A stretch of 64,000 nt of DNA from Nevskia sp. GTDB lineage: Bacteria > Pseudomonadota > Gammaproteobacteria > Nevskiales > Nevskiaceae. Shown here one piece after another: positions 29,888 to 38,700 of this stretch (position 1 is the first letter of the stretch; every line of letters starts with the position of its first letter). The stretch covers positions 1 through 64,000 of the forward strand of contig NZ_JAKFUM010000007.1 of assembly GCF_021732705.1 (NCBI RefSeq), read 5' to 3'. The translations under genes and the position numbers were made by a program. Under the pieces are notes generated by a model. It searched no databases, was not told where the DNA came from, and saw only the letters and a program-made list of their open reading frames with translations.

Positions 29888-31567
29888 GTGTCCGCCCTGC
29901 TCGACGCCCTGCGAATTGCCGAACAACGCCTGCGGCGACTGGCCCTGATTCTCGCGATCGGCAGTCCGGCGACGGCCGCAAGCTCGTACGCCTTGCTGGC
30001 GCTGGAACCGAAAGTGGCCGTGTCCGCGATGCTGGCCCTGCTGCTCGCGGTGCTCGCTCAGCGCGGCGCCCGGCGCTCGCGCGTCGCGTGGATCGTGACC
30101 GGCGCGCTGCACCTGCTGCTCGCCGTGCTGATCGCGCAACGTGGCGTCAGCGTGCCGAACCCGCTGCTGCCGTTCGGCATCGCCGTGCACGCGCTGTTCG
30201 GGCTGGTGGCGGTGCTCGGGCTGCGAGCGCTGAGCCTGCTCGATGCCGCCGAAGTCGATGCCGCGCGCCCGATTCCGATCAGCGCCGTCAACCTGCCGGG
30301 ACCGAGCGTGCCGCTGCCGTTCCCGCCGGCGCCAGTGCCGAAGCGGGTGCTGCCGACGCTGCCCAACCCGCCTGCGATACCGGCTGTGGTGCTGAACGAG
30401 ATGGGGCTCGATGCGCCGATCACGGAAGCGCCTGCTGCCCCGATCGACGTGACAGTCAGGGCCGCCGAGGACTTGGGCGCGATGGCGTCCGGCGACCTGT
30501 CGACCGAACCGTCGACTGACCTCTCGACCGCCGCCGAGCCCGCGCCGGCGTTGGACGCGGGCCAAGCGATCGAGCCCGTCGTGCCGCTTGCGGCGCCCGA
30601 GACGTCGTCCGGAATGCAGCACCCGGTAGCCGACGATGGCGACGCCGCGCCCGCTTTCGAAGCAGAAACGCCGGCGGCGACCGCCGTCACGAGCGCCGAG
30701 TCCGAGGTGGTCGAACCCGCCCGCGACATCGCCTCTCCACCGTTGGCGACGGACATCGAAGGCGTACACCTCGCGCCGCCCACCGATGACCTCGAGCTCG
30801 TCGCCGAATCGCCATTGGCCGCCGTCAGTGTCGATCGCGACGAGGCAGCGCTGCGCGAGCCCGCCGCAGTGCCGCGCGAGCCAGCGACTGCCGTGGCCGA
30901 ATTTGTGGATGCGATCGGCAACGATTCGGTCGCTGCGGCCGAAGCCGATGCGGTGCCTCATTCGGCGATCATCGACATGGATACCGTCGCCGAGCGCGCG
31001 GCTGCAGGCTCTGCCGAGGCCGCGGCGGAAACGCCCGCTTTCGAACCCATCGACTCGCCGGAACCCGACGGGGCGTCGCACGACGAGCAGACGCCACCCG
31101 AAACACGGTCCGAAGCGCTTCCGGAACCCGTCGCGGAGACCGCGCCCGTCGCCGTCGATGTGGTGCCGACGCCGGAGCCCGCGGCGGAGACGGCCACCGA
31201 CGTCTCGACATTGCTCGCGACCGACATCCCGCCGTTGCCGGTCTCGGCCCCGGTGGTGAAGACGGCACCGCCGGTTTCCGCGTTCTCGCCGACCGTGACC
31301 AAGGCCGCACGGCCGGAGCCACCGCCGGTGCCGAAGGCCGAGAGCCGGCCGGACGTGCCGTCGGCGATTCCGCCACCGCAGGCCGTGCTGCACATCGCCA
31401 AGGAAGTCGATGCGCTCGGCCGCATCCAGTGCCCGCGCTGCCGCTATCGCCAGGTCGACACGCCGTTCTGCGTCTATTGCAGCTTCGACCTCGACAAGTA
31501 CTGGGCCGCGTCGCAGCGCGCCCGCGAGCTGGAAGCGCGGCTCGGCCGTTCGCCGCCGGCGAACTGA
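29888..31567 (+). CDS. Membrane protein with long acidic Pro/Ala linker and C-terminal zinc ribbon
   Basis: A 559-aa protein, GTG start at 29888. Residues ~15-120 contain about four hydrophobic helices (YALLALEPKVAVSAMLALLL, VAWIVTGALHLLLAVLIA, FGIAVHALFGLVAVLGL). Residues ~125-500 are a low-complexity Pro/Ala/Glu/Asp/Thr linker without domains. The last ~50 residues form CPRC-x10-CVYC, a rubredoxin-like zinc ribbon, followed by a helix. This resembles membrane-tethered zinc-ribbon proteins of unknown role. The antiparallel 891-aa ORF is a shadow of the repetitive codon pattern. Confidence 0.72.
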   Translation: MSALLDALRIAEQRLRRLALILAIGSPATAASSYALLALEPKVAVSAMLALLLAVLAQRGARRSRVAWIVTGALHLLLAVLIAQRGVSVPNPLLPFGIAVHALFGLVAVLGLRALSLLDAAEVDAARPIPISAVNLPGPSVPLPFPPAPVPKRVLPTLPNPPAIPAVVLNEMGLDAPITEAPAAPIDVTVRAAEDLGAMASGDLSTEPSTDLSTAAEPAPALDAGQAIEPVVPLAAPETSSGMQHPVADDGDAAPAFEAETPAATAVTSAESEVVEPARDIASPPLATDIEGVHLAPPTDDLELVAESPLAAVSVDRDEAALREPAAVPREPATAVAEFVDAIGNDSVAAAEADAVPHSAIIDMDTVAERAAAGSAEAAAETPAFEPIDSPEPDGASHDEQTPPETRSEALPEPVAETAPVAVDVVPTPEPAAETATDVSTLLATDIPPLPVSAPVVKTAPPVSAFSPTVTKAARPEPPPVPKAESRPDVPSAIPPPQAVLHIAKEVDALGRIQCPRCRYRQVDTPFCVYCSFDLDKYWAASQRARELEARLGRSPPAN

Positions 31568-31591
31568 CGCGCGACCGGCCGCCGATCCCCG

Positions 31592-32500
31592 ATGGACACC
31601 CACGGCCTCAGCGCCTTTCTCGAAGTGGCCGAATCGGGTTCGTTCTCGAAGGCCGGCGAGCGCATGCACCTGTCGCAACCGGCCATCAGCAAGCGGATCG
31701 CGGCACTCGAGGATTCGATCGGCGCGCCGCTGTTCGACCGCGTCGGTCGTCAGATCGGCCTGACCAATGCCGGTCGCACCCTGCTGCCGTATGCGCGGCA
31801 GGTGCTGCAGCAGATCGAGGACGGGCGGCGGGCGCTGGCGCAGTTGTCCGGCGCGGTCAGCGGCCGGCTGTCGATCGGCACCAGCCATCACATCGGCCTG
31901 CATCGACTGCCGCCGGTGCTGCGGGCGTTCACCAACCAGTACCCCGACGTCGATCTCGACATCCAGTTCATGGATTCCGAAGACGCCTGCGAGGCGGTCG
32001 TGCACAGCAAGCTGGAACTCGGCATCGTCACCCTGCCGACGGTCGAGATCGACAATCTCGTGGTCCAGCCGATCTGGGATGACCCGCTTGCGGTCGTTGC
32101 CGCGCCCGGCCACCCGCTGGCGCTGAAGGCCGCGCCCCGCCTGATCGAGCTGGCCGAACACCCCGCCGTGCTGCCGGACGATCGCACCTACACCCATCGC
32201 ATCGTCACGGCCGCGTTGCGCGAGCATGGCGTGGCGCCGCGCGTGCGGATGGCGACCAACTATCTGGAAACGCTGAAGATGCTGGTCGCGATCGGTCTGG
32301 GCTGGAGCGTGCTGCCGGCGTCGATGATCGACGACACGATCCGCGCGGTCGCGATTCCGGGGCTGCGCATGCAACGGCAGCTCGGCGCGGTCAGCCATCG
32401 TCGGCGCACGCTGTCGCGCGCGGCGGAAGCGTTGCTGCTGGCCTTGCACGAGGCGCGCGCGCTGCAACGGCCGATGCCACCGGAGAACGATCCTGTTTGA
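31592..32500 (+). CDS. LysR-family transcriptional regulator
   Basis: A 302-aa protein. The N-terminal winged HTH (MDTHGLSAFLEVAESGSFSKAGERMHLSQPAISKRIAALED shape, ~1-60) is followed by the periplasmic-binding-like effector domain (~90-290; GRLSIGTSHHIGLHRLPPVL). It is similar to LysR proteins found near leu genes in pseudomonads, but the target is not shown. It begins 24 bases after the zinc-ribbon gene and its stop is 10 bases before the ABC ATPase start codon, so it may control or be cotranscribed with the transporter. Confidence 0.93.
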   Translation: MDTHGLSAFLEVAESGSFSKAGERMHLSQPAISKRIAALEDSIGAPLFDRVGRQIGLTNAGRTLLPYARQVLQQIEDGRRALAQLSGAVSGRLSIGTSHHIGLHRLPPVLRAFTNQYPDVDLDIQFMDSEDACEAVVHSKLELGIVTLPTVEIDNLVVQPIWDDPLAVVAAPGHPLALKAAPRLIELAEHPAVLPDDRTYTHRIVTAALREHGVAPRVRMATNYLETLKMLVAIGLGWSVLPASMIDDTIRAVAIPGLRMQRQLGAVSHRRRTLSRAAEALLLALHEARALQRPMPPENDPV

Positions 32501-32510
32501 ACTGCGCAAG

Positions 32511-33233
32511 GTGTCGCGACGCTACGGCGCAGTCGTCGCGCTCGATGACCTGAGCCTGTCGTTCGCGGCCGGCACCGTCACGGCCGTGATCGGCAGCAGC
32601 GGCTCGGGCAAGTCGACCGTGCTGCGCCTGCTGCTCGGGCTCGACTGGCCGGATCAGGGCGAGGTGCGGGTCGGCGGCGAGCCGGTGACCCGGCGCAACC
32701 GGCTCGCGATTCGCCAGCGCATCGGCACGGTGATTCAGGACGGTGGCCTGTTCCCGCACCTGAGCGCGCGCGACAACGTGGCGCTGCTGCCGCGTCACCT
32801 TGGCTGGAGCGATGCCCGCATCGACCGCCGTGCCGATGAGCTTCGCGCGCTGGTGCAGCTGCCGGCGGACACGCTGCGACGCTATCCGTCGGAACTCTCC
32901 GGCGGCCAGCGCCAGCGCGTGGCGATGATGCGGGCGCTGATGACCGATCCGCCGGCGCTGCTGCTCGACGAGCCGCTGGGCGCACTCGATCCGATCGTTC
33001 GCCATGATCTGCAGGACGAGCTGAAGGCGCTGTTCGCGAGCCTCGGCAAGACCGTGTTGCTGGTCACGCACGATCTGCCGGAGGCCGCGTTCCTCGCGCC
33101 GCGACTGGTGCTGATGCAGCACGGCAAGCAGGTGCAGGACGGCACCTTGGCCGACCTGATCGAACGGCCGGCCAGCGACTTCGTCCGCCGTTTCGTCGAA
33201 GCCCAGCGCGGCCTGCCGGAGCGCGCGGCATGA
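32511..33233 (+). CDS. ABC transporter ATPase, osmoprotectant/glycine betaine type
   Basis: 240 aa from GTG 32511. Walker A GSSGSGKST, Q-loop VIQDGGLFPHL, signature LSGGQRQRVA, Walker B ALLLDEPLGALDP and switch His in LVTHDLPEA are all present. The nearest type is OpuCA/OpuBA/ProV-like ATPases. The frame stays open upstream with LFELRK, which matches the first strand of the family (as in MIELRNVSKRYG), so the true start may be a non-standard codon overlapping the lysR stop; the GTG lacks that strand. It overlaps the permease gene by four bases. Confidence 0.9.
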   Translation: MSRRYGAVVALDDLSLSFAAGTVTAVIGSSGSGKSTVLRLLLGLDWPDQGEVRVGGEPVTRRNRLAIRQRIGTVIQDGGLFPHLSARDNVALLPRHLGWSDARIDRRADELRALVQLPADTLRRYPSELSGGQRQRVAMMRALMTDPPALLLDEPLGALDPIVRHDLQDELKALFASLGKTVLLVTHDLPEAAFLAPRLVLMQHGKQVQDGTLADLIERPASDFVRRFVEAQRGLPERAA

Positions 33234-34723
33234 GGCACCTGCTGGCCACGCTCGCCATGCTGCTGGCCATCGGCTTCGCGCGGGCGGACGAGCGGCCGTT
33301 GACCATCGGCTCGAAAAACTTCACCGAGTCGATCGTGCTGGCCGAAGTGCTGCGGCTGGAAGCGGCGCGCGCCGGCGCCACGATCGAGCACCGGCGCGCG
33401 ATGGGCGGCAGCGCGATCCTGTGGCAGGCGCTGCAGGCCGGCAGCATCGACGCCTACCCGGAATACAGCGGCACGCTGACGCAGGAACTTCTGAAAGGCG
33501 ACGTGCCGGCGACGGCCCACGTCGATGAACTGGCGGCCGCGCTCAAGCAGCGTGGTCTTGGCATCGGCCCCAGCCTCGGCTTCGATGACAGCTATGCGCT
33601 CGGCGTGTCCGGCGATACCGCCGCCACGCTCGGACTGCGGTCGATCAGCGATCTGGTGCGCCACCCGGAACTGCGGCTGGCGCTGTCGAACGAGTTCATG
33701 AGCCGGGCCGACGGCTGGCCGGGCCTCAAGGCTGCGTACGGCCTGCGCAACAGCACCGTCCAGGGCATGGATCATGGCCTCGCCTATCGCGCGCTGAATT
33801 CGGCGGCCGCCGATGTCATCGACCTGTACACTACCGATGCCGAGATCTCGACCTACGGCGTCACCGTGCTTGACGATGATCGCCACTACTTTCCGCCGTA
33901 CGAGGCGCACTGGCTGTATCGGCTGGACCGTGCCGAGGAACGCCCCGCGCTGAAGCAGGCGATCGAGGCACTGGCCGGCCGCATCACGCGCGAGCAGATG
34001 AGCCGCCTGAACTCGGCGGTGAGCTTCGGCAAGCGCAGCGAAACCGACGTGGCGCAGACCTTTCTCGGCCTCGCCGCCACCGGCACGCCGCCGGCCGACG
34101 ATCGCACCGCACGCCTGCTGGCGCGTACCACCGAGCACCTGCGGCTGGTCGGCATCTCGATGCTGCTGGCGTTGCTGATCGGCCTGCCGCTCGGCGTGCT
34201 CGCGGCAAAGCTGCCGCGCGTCGGTCAGATCACGCTGGCACTGACGGCGCTGCTGCAGACCTTGCCGTCACTGGCCCTGTTCGTGTTCCTGATTCCGCTG
34301 CTCGGCATCGGTGCAAAGCCGGCCATCGCCGCGCTGTTCCTGTACAGCCTGCTGCCGATCGTCCGCAACACGCAGACCGGCCTTGCGACGATCGCGCCGA
34401 ACCTGCGCGAATCGGCCGCTGCACTGGGGCTGCCGTGGTCCGTGCAGTTGCGCCGCATCGAACTGCCGCTGGCGCTGCGGACGATCCTCGCCGGCATCTC
34501 CACCGCCGCCGTGATCAATGTCGGCACGGCGACCCTGGGCGCCCTGATCGGCGCCGGCGGTTATGGCGAGCCGATTCTCACCGGCATCCGCCTCGACAAC
34601 ATTCCGCTGATCCTCGAAGGCGCGATCCCGGCATCGGCGCTCGCGCTGCTGGTGCTTGCCCTGTTCAGCGGACTGGAACGGCTGCTGACGCCACGCGGAC
34701 TGCGCGCATCGTCACGCAGCTGA
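33230..34723 (+). CDS. Fused substrate-binding protein and permease of an OpuC/EgtU-type ABC transporter
   Basis: A 497-aa protein. The signal-like helix MRHLLATLAMLLAIGFARA is followed by an OpuAC-type binding domain (~22-285: TIGSKNFTESIVLAEVLRLEA, YPEYSGTLTQELL, LYTTDAEIS). A BPD_transp_1 permease follows (~300-490), with about five helices and an EAA-loop ESAAALGLPWSVQLRRIELP. The single chain supplies both periplasmic receptor and channel for the upstream ATPase. Possible substrates are betaine, choline, carnitine or ergothioneine, not decidable here. The order receptor-then-channel is opposite to the EgtU/ProWX-type fusion with receptor last. Start overlaps the ATPase stop as ATGA. Confidence 0.9.
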   Translation: MRHLLATLAMLLAIGFARADERPLTIGSKNFTESIVLAEVLRLEAARAGATIEHRRAMGGSAILWQALQAGSIDAYPEYSGTLTQELLKGDVPATAHVDELAAALKQRGLGIGPSLGFDDSYALGVSGDTAATLGLRSISDLVRHPELRLALSNEFMSRADGWPGLKAAYGLRNSTVQGMDHGLAYRALNSAAADVIDLYTTDAEISTYGVTVLDDDRHYFPPYEAHWLYRLDRAEERPALKQAIEALAGRITREQMSRLNSAVSFGKRSETDVAQTFLGLAATGTPPADDRTARLLARTTEHLRLVGISMLLALLIGLPLGVLAAKLPRVGQITLALTALLQTLPSLALFVFLIPLLGIGAKPAIAALFLYSLLPIVRNTQTGLATIAPNLRESAAALGLPWSVQLRRIELPLALRTILAGISTAAVINVGTATLGALIGAGGYGEPILTGIRLDNIPLILEGAIPASALALLVLALFSGLERLLTPRGLRASSRS

Positions 34724-34887
34724 TGCCTTGCGTGCGCTGGCGAACGGATGGGTGCGCGCGGAATTGATCGTGATCGGTCCGGCAATCGGCATGCGGAACC
34801 CGGCCGCTATACTTCGGCGCTGATCGCGGCGATGACCGCAATGGCCGCCGAACGGCGTCCTTCATTCCCAGAATTCGAGGAGATTCG

Positions 34888-35820
34888 ATGTCCGACGTGA
34901 TCCTGCACCACTATCCGATGTCGCCGTTCAGCGAAAAGCTGCGCGCGATTTTTGGATACAAGCAGCTGGCATGGAAATCGGTGATCACGCCGTTCGTGAT
35001 GCCGAAGCCGGACCTGATGCCGCTGACCGGTGGTTACCGCAAGGCACCGGTGATGCAGATCGGCCGCGACATCTACTGCGATACCGCATTGATGGTGCGC
35101 GTGCTCGATCGCCTGTTTCCGACGCCGCCGCTGATGCCGCTCGCGCACAAGGCCAGCTGCGCCGCGTTTGCCGCGCTCGAACAGACGCTGTTCTTCGCGG
35201 CCGTCCCGACGCTGTTCCAGCCGGCTGGGCTGAAGGTGATGATGGAACGCCTCGGGCCGCAGGCGCTCGACACCTTTTCCAAGGACCGTGCTGGCCTGTT
35301 CACCGGCGGCACGACATCCCGTCCGGGACCGGAGTTCGGGAAGACCCATTTCCTGCCGCTGATGAATGCGCTCGACCAGCAGCTCGCGACGTCGCCGTTC
35401 CTGCTCGGAGAAGCGCCGACCTTGGCCGACTTCACGTCGTACCACCCGGTCTGGTTCATTCTCGGCAACTCGGGCGTTGCGCCGCTGCTCGATCCGTTCA
35501 AGAACCTGCTGGCCTGGGCCGAGCGGATCAAGGCGCTGGGTCATGGCCAGCCGACCGATCTGTCCGGCGCCGATGCCATCGAAATCGCCCGCAGCAGCAC
35601 CGGCCTGCAGCCCCCGGACGGCCCGCTGCTGGAGCCGGAAGGCGTGCGCATCGGCTCGAAGGTCGTCGTCGCGGCAACCGACTACGGGGTCGATCCGGTG
35701 CACGGCGTGCTGATGCACGCCTCGGTGTTCGAGATCGCGATCAAGCGCGTCGACGAACGCGCCGGCGATGTCGTCGTCCATTTCCCGCGTGCCGGGTTCA
35801 AGGTCAAGGCGGAGGCCTGA
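34888..35820 (+). CDS. Glutathione S-transferase family protein with C-terminal extension
   Basis: A 310-aa protein; ATG is preceded by GAGGAG seven bases upstream. The thioredoxin-like N-terminal domain (~1-80) has [19 protein letters not shown], with Ser near residue 12 as the likely glutathione-activating residue, and [14 protein letters not shown]. The helical C-terminal domain (~95-220) contains [18 protein letters not shown]. Residues ~235-310 are an added beta-rich tail, longer than a usual ~220-aa GST. It is probably a detoxification or lyase-type enzyme; the substrate is unknown. The nitroreductase gene begins four bases after its stop. Confidence 0.87.
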   Translation: MSDVILHHYPMSPFSEKLRAIFGYKQLAWKSVITPFVMPKPDLMPLTGGYRKAPVMQIGRDIYCDTALMVRVLDRLFPTPPLMPLAHKASCAAFAALEQTLFFAAVPTLFQPAGLKVMMERLGPQALDTFSKDRAGLFTGGTTSRPGPEFGKTHFLPLMNALDQQLATSPFLLGEAPTLADFTSYHPVWFILGNSGVAPLLDPFKNLLAWAERIKALGHGQPTDLSGADAIEIARSSTGLQPPDGPLLEPEGVRIGSKVVVAATDYGVDPVHGVLMHASVFEIAIKRVDERAGDVVVHFPRAGFKVKAEA

Positions 35821-35824
35821 GTCG

Positions 35825-36496
35825 ATGAGCACGGAAGCCAATTTCGTACCGCTGAAAACCTGGCGCGAGTTGCCGCACGACGAGATGCGCTTGCGCGCCG
35901 CTGCGTTTGCCGATGACATGCATCGTCGCCGCACCGTGCGCGAATATTCGCCGCGGCCGGTGCCTCGCGAAGTGATCGTCGATGCCGTGCGGGCTGCGGC
36001 ATCGGCGCCAAGCGGCGCCAACCAGCAGCCGTGGCATTTCGTGATCGTCGAGCGTGCGGACGTTCGCAAGCAGATCCGCGAAGGTGCCGAAGCCGAGGAG
36101 CGCGAGTTCTATGGCCGCCGCGCGCCGGACGAGTGGCTGGCCGCACTCGCCCCGCTCGGCACCGACGAGCACAAGCCGTTCCTCGAAACGGCGCCGTACC
36201 TGATCGCGATCTTCTACGAGCGCCACGGCGTCAAGCCGGACGGCTCGAAGTTCAAGACCTACTACGCGCCGGAATCGGTCGGCATCGCCACCGGCCTGCT
36301 GATCGCGGCCCTGCATCAGGCAGGACTCGCGACCTTGACCCACACGCCGTCCCCGATGGGTTTTCTGCGCGAGATCTTGCAGCGCCCGGTCAACGAGACG
36401 CCGTATCTGCTGCTGGTGACCGGCTACCCGGCCGACGACGTCAAGGTGCCGGACATCCGGCGCAAGGCGATGGCCGACATCCTGACCATCGTCTGA
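35825..36496 (+). CDS. Nitroreductase-family flavoprotein, iodotyrosine deiodinase-like
   Basis: A 223-aa protein starting [16 protein letters not shown] at 35825, four bases past the GST gene, so a two-gene operon is likely. The FMN-binding [14 protein letters not shown] and [17 protein letters not shown] motifs (~35-80) match the IYD/BluB subgroup; [31 protein letters not shown] and the C-terminal VTGYPADD loop complete the fold. It would reduce or dehalogenate a small aromatic using NAD(P)H, the substrate being undetermined. GST plus IYD-like nitroreductase suggests xenobiotic or halogenated-aromatic handling, by inference. Confidence 0.9.
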   Translation: MSTEANFVPLKTWRELPHDEMRLRAAAFADDMHRRRTVREYSPRPVPREVIVDAVRAAASAPSGANQQPWHFVIVERADVRKQIREGAEAEEREFYGRRAPDEWLAALAPLGTDEHKPFLETAPYLIAIFYERHGVKPDGSKFKTYYAPESVGIATGLLIAALHQAGLATLTHTPSPMGFLREILQRPVNETPYLLLVTGYPADDVKVPDIRRKAMADILTIV

Positions 36497-36506
36497 GCCG
36501 ACTCGA

Positions 36507-36535
36507 ACGCCTTCGGCTCGCGCGAGCGAAGGCGT
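36507..36535. terminator. Hairpin between convergent genes
   Basis: ACGCCTTCG (36507-36515) and CGAAGGCGT (36527-36535) pair perfectly, with a further small CTCGCGCGAG palindrome in the loop. Located between nitroreductase (+) and cytochrome b561 (-) stops. No T tract is seen. Confidence 0.45.
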
Positions 36536-36547
36536 CGGGGCGAGTCC

Positions 36548-37111
36548 TTACGGCAGCATCCGCTGGATTTCCGGTTCCTTGTCGCGGAACTGGTGTTTCA
36601 GTGCGGCGCCGACGTGCAGCACGTACAGCCCGTACAGCAGAAAGCCGAAGACCTCGTGCACGAGGCCGAAGCGGTCGTGCAGCACTTCCTTGAAGCCCGG
36701 CTCGACGCTGCTGATCGCCGCGATTCGCGGCCATTCGAACAGGCCGTACAGGAACATCGGATGCTCGGCGGCATCCTTCCATGCCGAGTCGTGCATCCAG
36801 CCCGACAGCGGCAGCGCGATCATCACCACGTACAGCAGCGCATGCGCCATGTGCGCGGCGATCTTCTCCCACGCCGGATACTTGGCCGGCAGCGCCGGCG
36901 GCCGATGCGTGGCGCGCCACAACAGCCGCATCAGCGCCAGACCGAGCACCGTGATGCCGGTCGACTTGTGGGTATCGATCACTGGCCGCACCCAGGCATC
37001 CGGCAGGAAATCGACCGACCAGATCAGCAGCACGTTGACCACGATCAGCGTGGCGATCAGCCAGTGCAGGGCGACGGCGACGCGGGTGTACTTCTCGGGC
37101 AGGGTACTCAT
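36548..37111 (-). CDS. Cytochrome b561-type di-heme membrane protein
   Basis: A 187-aa protein with four transmembrane helices. Heme-ligand histidines are plausible in VALHWLIA (helix 1), DTHKSTG (helix 2), AHALLYVVM (helix 3) and VHEVFGFLLYGLYVLHVGAAL (helix 4), the YodB/CybB pattern. It likely passes electrons from quinol to a periplasmic or superoxide acceptor. The start MSTLPEKYTRVAVALHW is well placed. It lies 27 bases downstream of the glycosyltransferase gene on the same strand. Confidence 0.9.
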   Translation of the reverse strand: MSTLPEKYTRVAVALHWLIATLIVVNVLLIWSVDFLPDAWVRPVIDTHKSTGITVLGLALMRLLWRATHRPPALPAKYPAWEKIAAHMAHALLYVVMIALPLSGWMHDSAWKDAAEHPMFLYGLFEWPRIAAISSVEPGFKEVLHDRFGLVHEVFGFLLYGLYVLHVGAALKHQFRDKEPEIQRMLP

Positions 37112-37138
37112 GTCGATGGCGGCAAGGGTTCGAGCAGT

Positions 37139-38596
37139 TCAGGGATTCGGCGATGATGCGGCTGGCGGCGGCAGGGTCGGCACCCAGTCGTTGCGGCGGC
37201 GCAGGAAGCTGATCCAGCCGAGCGTGGCTCCGGCATGACGCAGCAGCTGGAAGCTGAAAGGTTCGGCGAGTGCCGCACCCAGCGCAAGCCCCCAGGTCTT
37301 CAGGCTCACGCGCTGCCCCAGCCAGCGGTGATACAGATGCACCGACCACGCGTGATAGACCAGATCGATGCCGAGCTTGGTCGCGATCGTCGCGAGAATC
37401 TGCCAGATCACCGGCTGGCCGCTGATGGCGTACCAGCACAGCAGCGCGAACGCGGTGACACCGAACACCGGCTGCATCGTGTCGAGCACCTTCACCGGCA
37501 GCATCAGCACGCCGACCTTGCCATAGCGCGGGCTGCCGACCATGTCGCGGTTCTCGAAGATGGTTTCGAGGAAGCCGCCGAACCAGCGGCTGCGCTGACG
37601 CAGGAACTGGCGCAGGGTTGCCGGCGCATCGGTCTCGGCATGAGCCTCGCTGAACACGCGCACCTGCCAGTCGAGCCCGTGCCGGTACGAGTGCCGATGT
37701 AGACGATGGATCAGTTCGTAATCCTCGACCCGGCTCAGCGGGTCGAAGCCACCGACCGCCAGCAGCGGCTCGCGGCGGTAGCCGGCGAACGCGCCCGACA
37801 CCAGCAGCAGGGCATCGGAACGCACCCAGGCTTCGCGCGAGATGAACGCGCGCAGGTATTCGAAGGTCTGGAACCACTCGAACAGCCGTCCGGACACGCC
37901 CGGCGCGCAGCGCGGCCGCAGCACGCCGCAGCCGGCGACTAGCTTCGGGTTCGCCGCGAAGTCCCGGCGCAGCGCCGCGATGGCGTCCGGTGCCAGCACG
38001 GTGTCGGCATCGATGGTGACGACGACCTCGGTCGTCATCCGCGGCAGCGCCTCGTTCATCGACCGCGCCTTGCCGCTGTGCGGCTTGGCCAGCACGGCGA
38101 GCCGCCCCGCCCGTTCGATGCCATCCGGCCCCATGACCAACGCGAACTCGCGGCGCAGCCGCGCCAGCGAGTCGTCGGTGGAGCCGTCATCGGCGATGAA
38201 GATCAGGTCCGGTGGATCGGTCTGCGCCTGCAGCGCGCGGATGCAACTCGGCAGGATCTCGCGCTCGTTGCGCGCGGCCACGATCACGCCGACGGTCACC
38301 CGTTGCGCGGCTGTGGCGGTCGCCGCCTTGTGCCCGCCGGCAAAGCGCAGCCCGCGCGTCTGCCAGGCGACGTACAGCAGCAGCGAGGTGTCGTAACTGA
38401 CGTACAGCAGGCCGGCCGCCCAGACCACGAGGCCGCTCAGGCTGGCCGCACCGGCGAGCGACGCCAGCCAGGCGCTGACCACCAGCACGAACAGCAGGTT
38501 GCCGCGCAGCAGGCGGCCCGCGAGTTCCCAGCCGGTTTCGGGAGGCAGGATCGATGAGGAGTCAGGCAGCTTCAAACGGATTCTCGGGTCGGGCAA
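37139..38596 (-). CDS. Membrane glycosyltransferase, family 2
   Basis: A 485-aa protein. Two N-terminal helices (LFVLVVSAWLASLAGAASLSGLVVWAAGLLYVSY) are followed by a GT-A catalytic domain (~98-340) with VIVAARNE, DDGSTD, the DAD metal-binding motif (TIDADTVL), a GG-ED acceptor region (GGFDPLSRVEDYEL) and QRSRW, the processive-type Q(Q/R)xRW signature. Three more C-terminal helices follow. It resembles PgaC/BcsA-like synthases that make or extend surface polysaccharide. The track start is TTG; a later start is possible. Confidence 0.85.
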   Translation of the reverse strand: MPDPRIRLKLPDSSSILPPETGWELAGRLLRGNLLFVLVVSAWLASLAGAASLSGLVVWAAGLLYVSYDTSLLLYVAWQTRGLRFAGGHKAATATAAQRVTVGVIVAARNEREILPSCIRALQAQTDPPDLIFIADDGSTDDSLARLRREFALVMGPDGIERAGRLAVLAKPHSGKARSMNEALPRMTTEVVVTIDADTVLAPDAIAALRRDFAANPKLVAGCGVLRPRCAPGVSGRLFEWFQTFEYLRAFISREAWVRSDALLLVSGAFAGYRREPLLAVGGFDPLSRVEDYELIHRLHRHSYRHGLDWQVRVFSEAHAETDAPATLRQFLRQRSRWFGGFLETIFENRDMVGSPRYGKVGVLMLPVKVLDTMQPVFGVTAFALLCWYAISGQPVIWQILATIATKLGIDLVYHAWSVHLYHRWLGQRVSLKTWGLALGAALAEPFSFQLLRHAGATLGWISFLRRRNDWVPTLPPPAASSPNP

Positions 38597-38700
38597 CGCA
38601 CCGGGCGCGTCCAGCGTCGGGCATCAGGCAGCGGTAGACCGCCGATCGGCCAGCAAGTGCCCGCGAATCGGCAGCCACGGCGACGATGCCGATGCCTCGC

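Noticed and set aside
29834-32509. 891-aa minus ORF
   Set aside because: It runs antiparallel to the zinc-ribbon protein, LysR and their junction; translation is Arg/His-rich low complexity without domains, a shadow of GC-rich codons.
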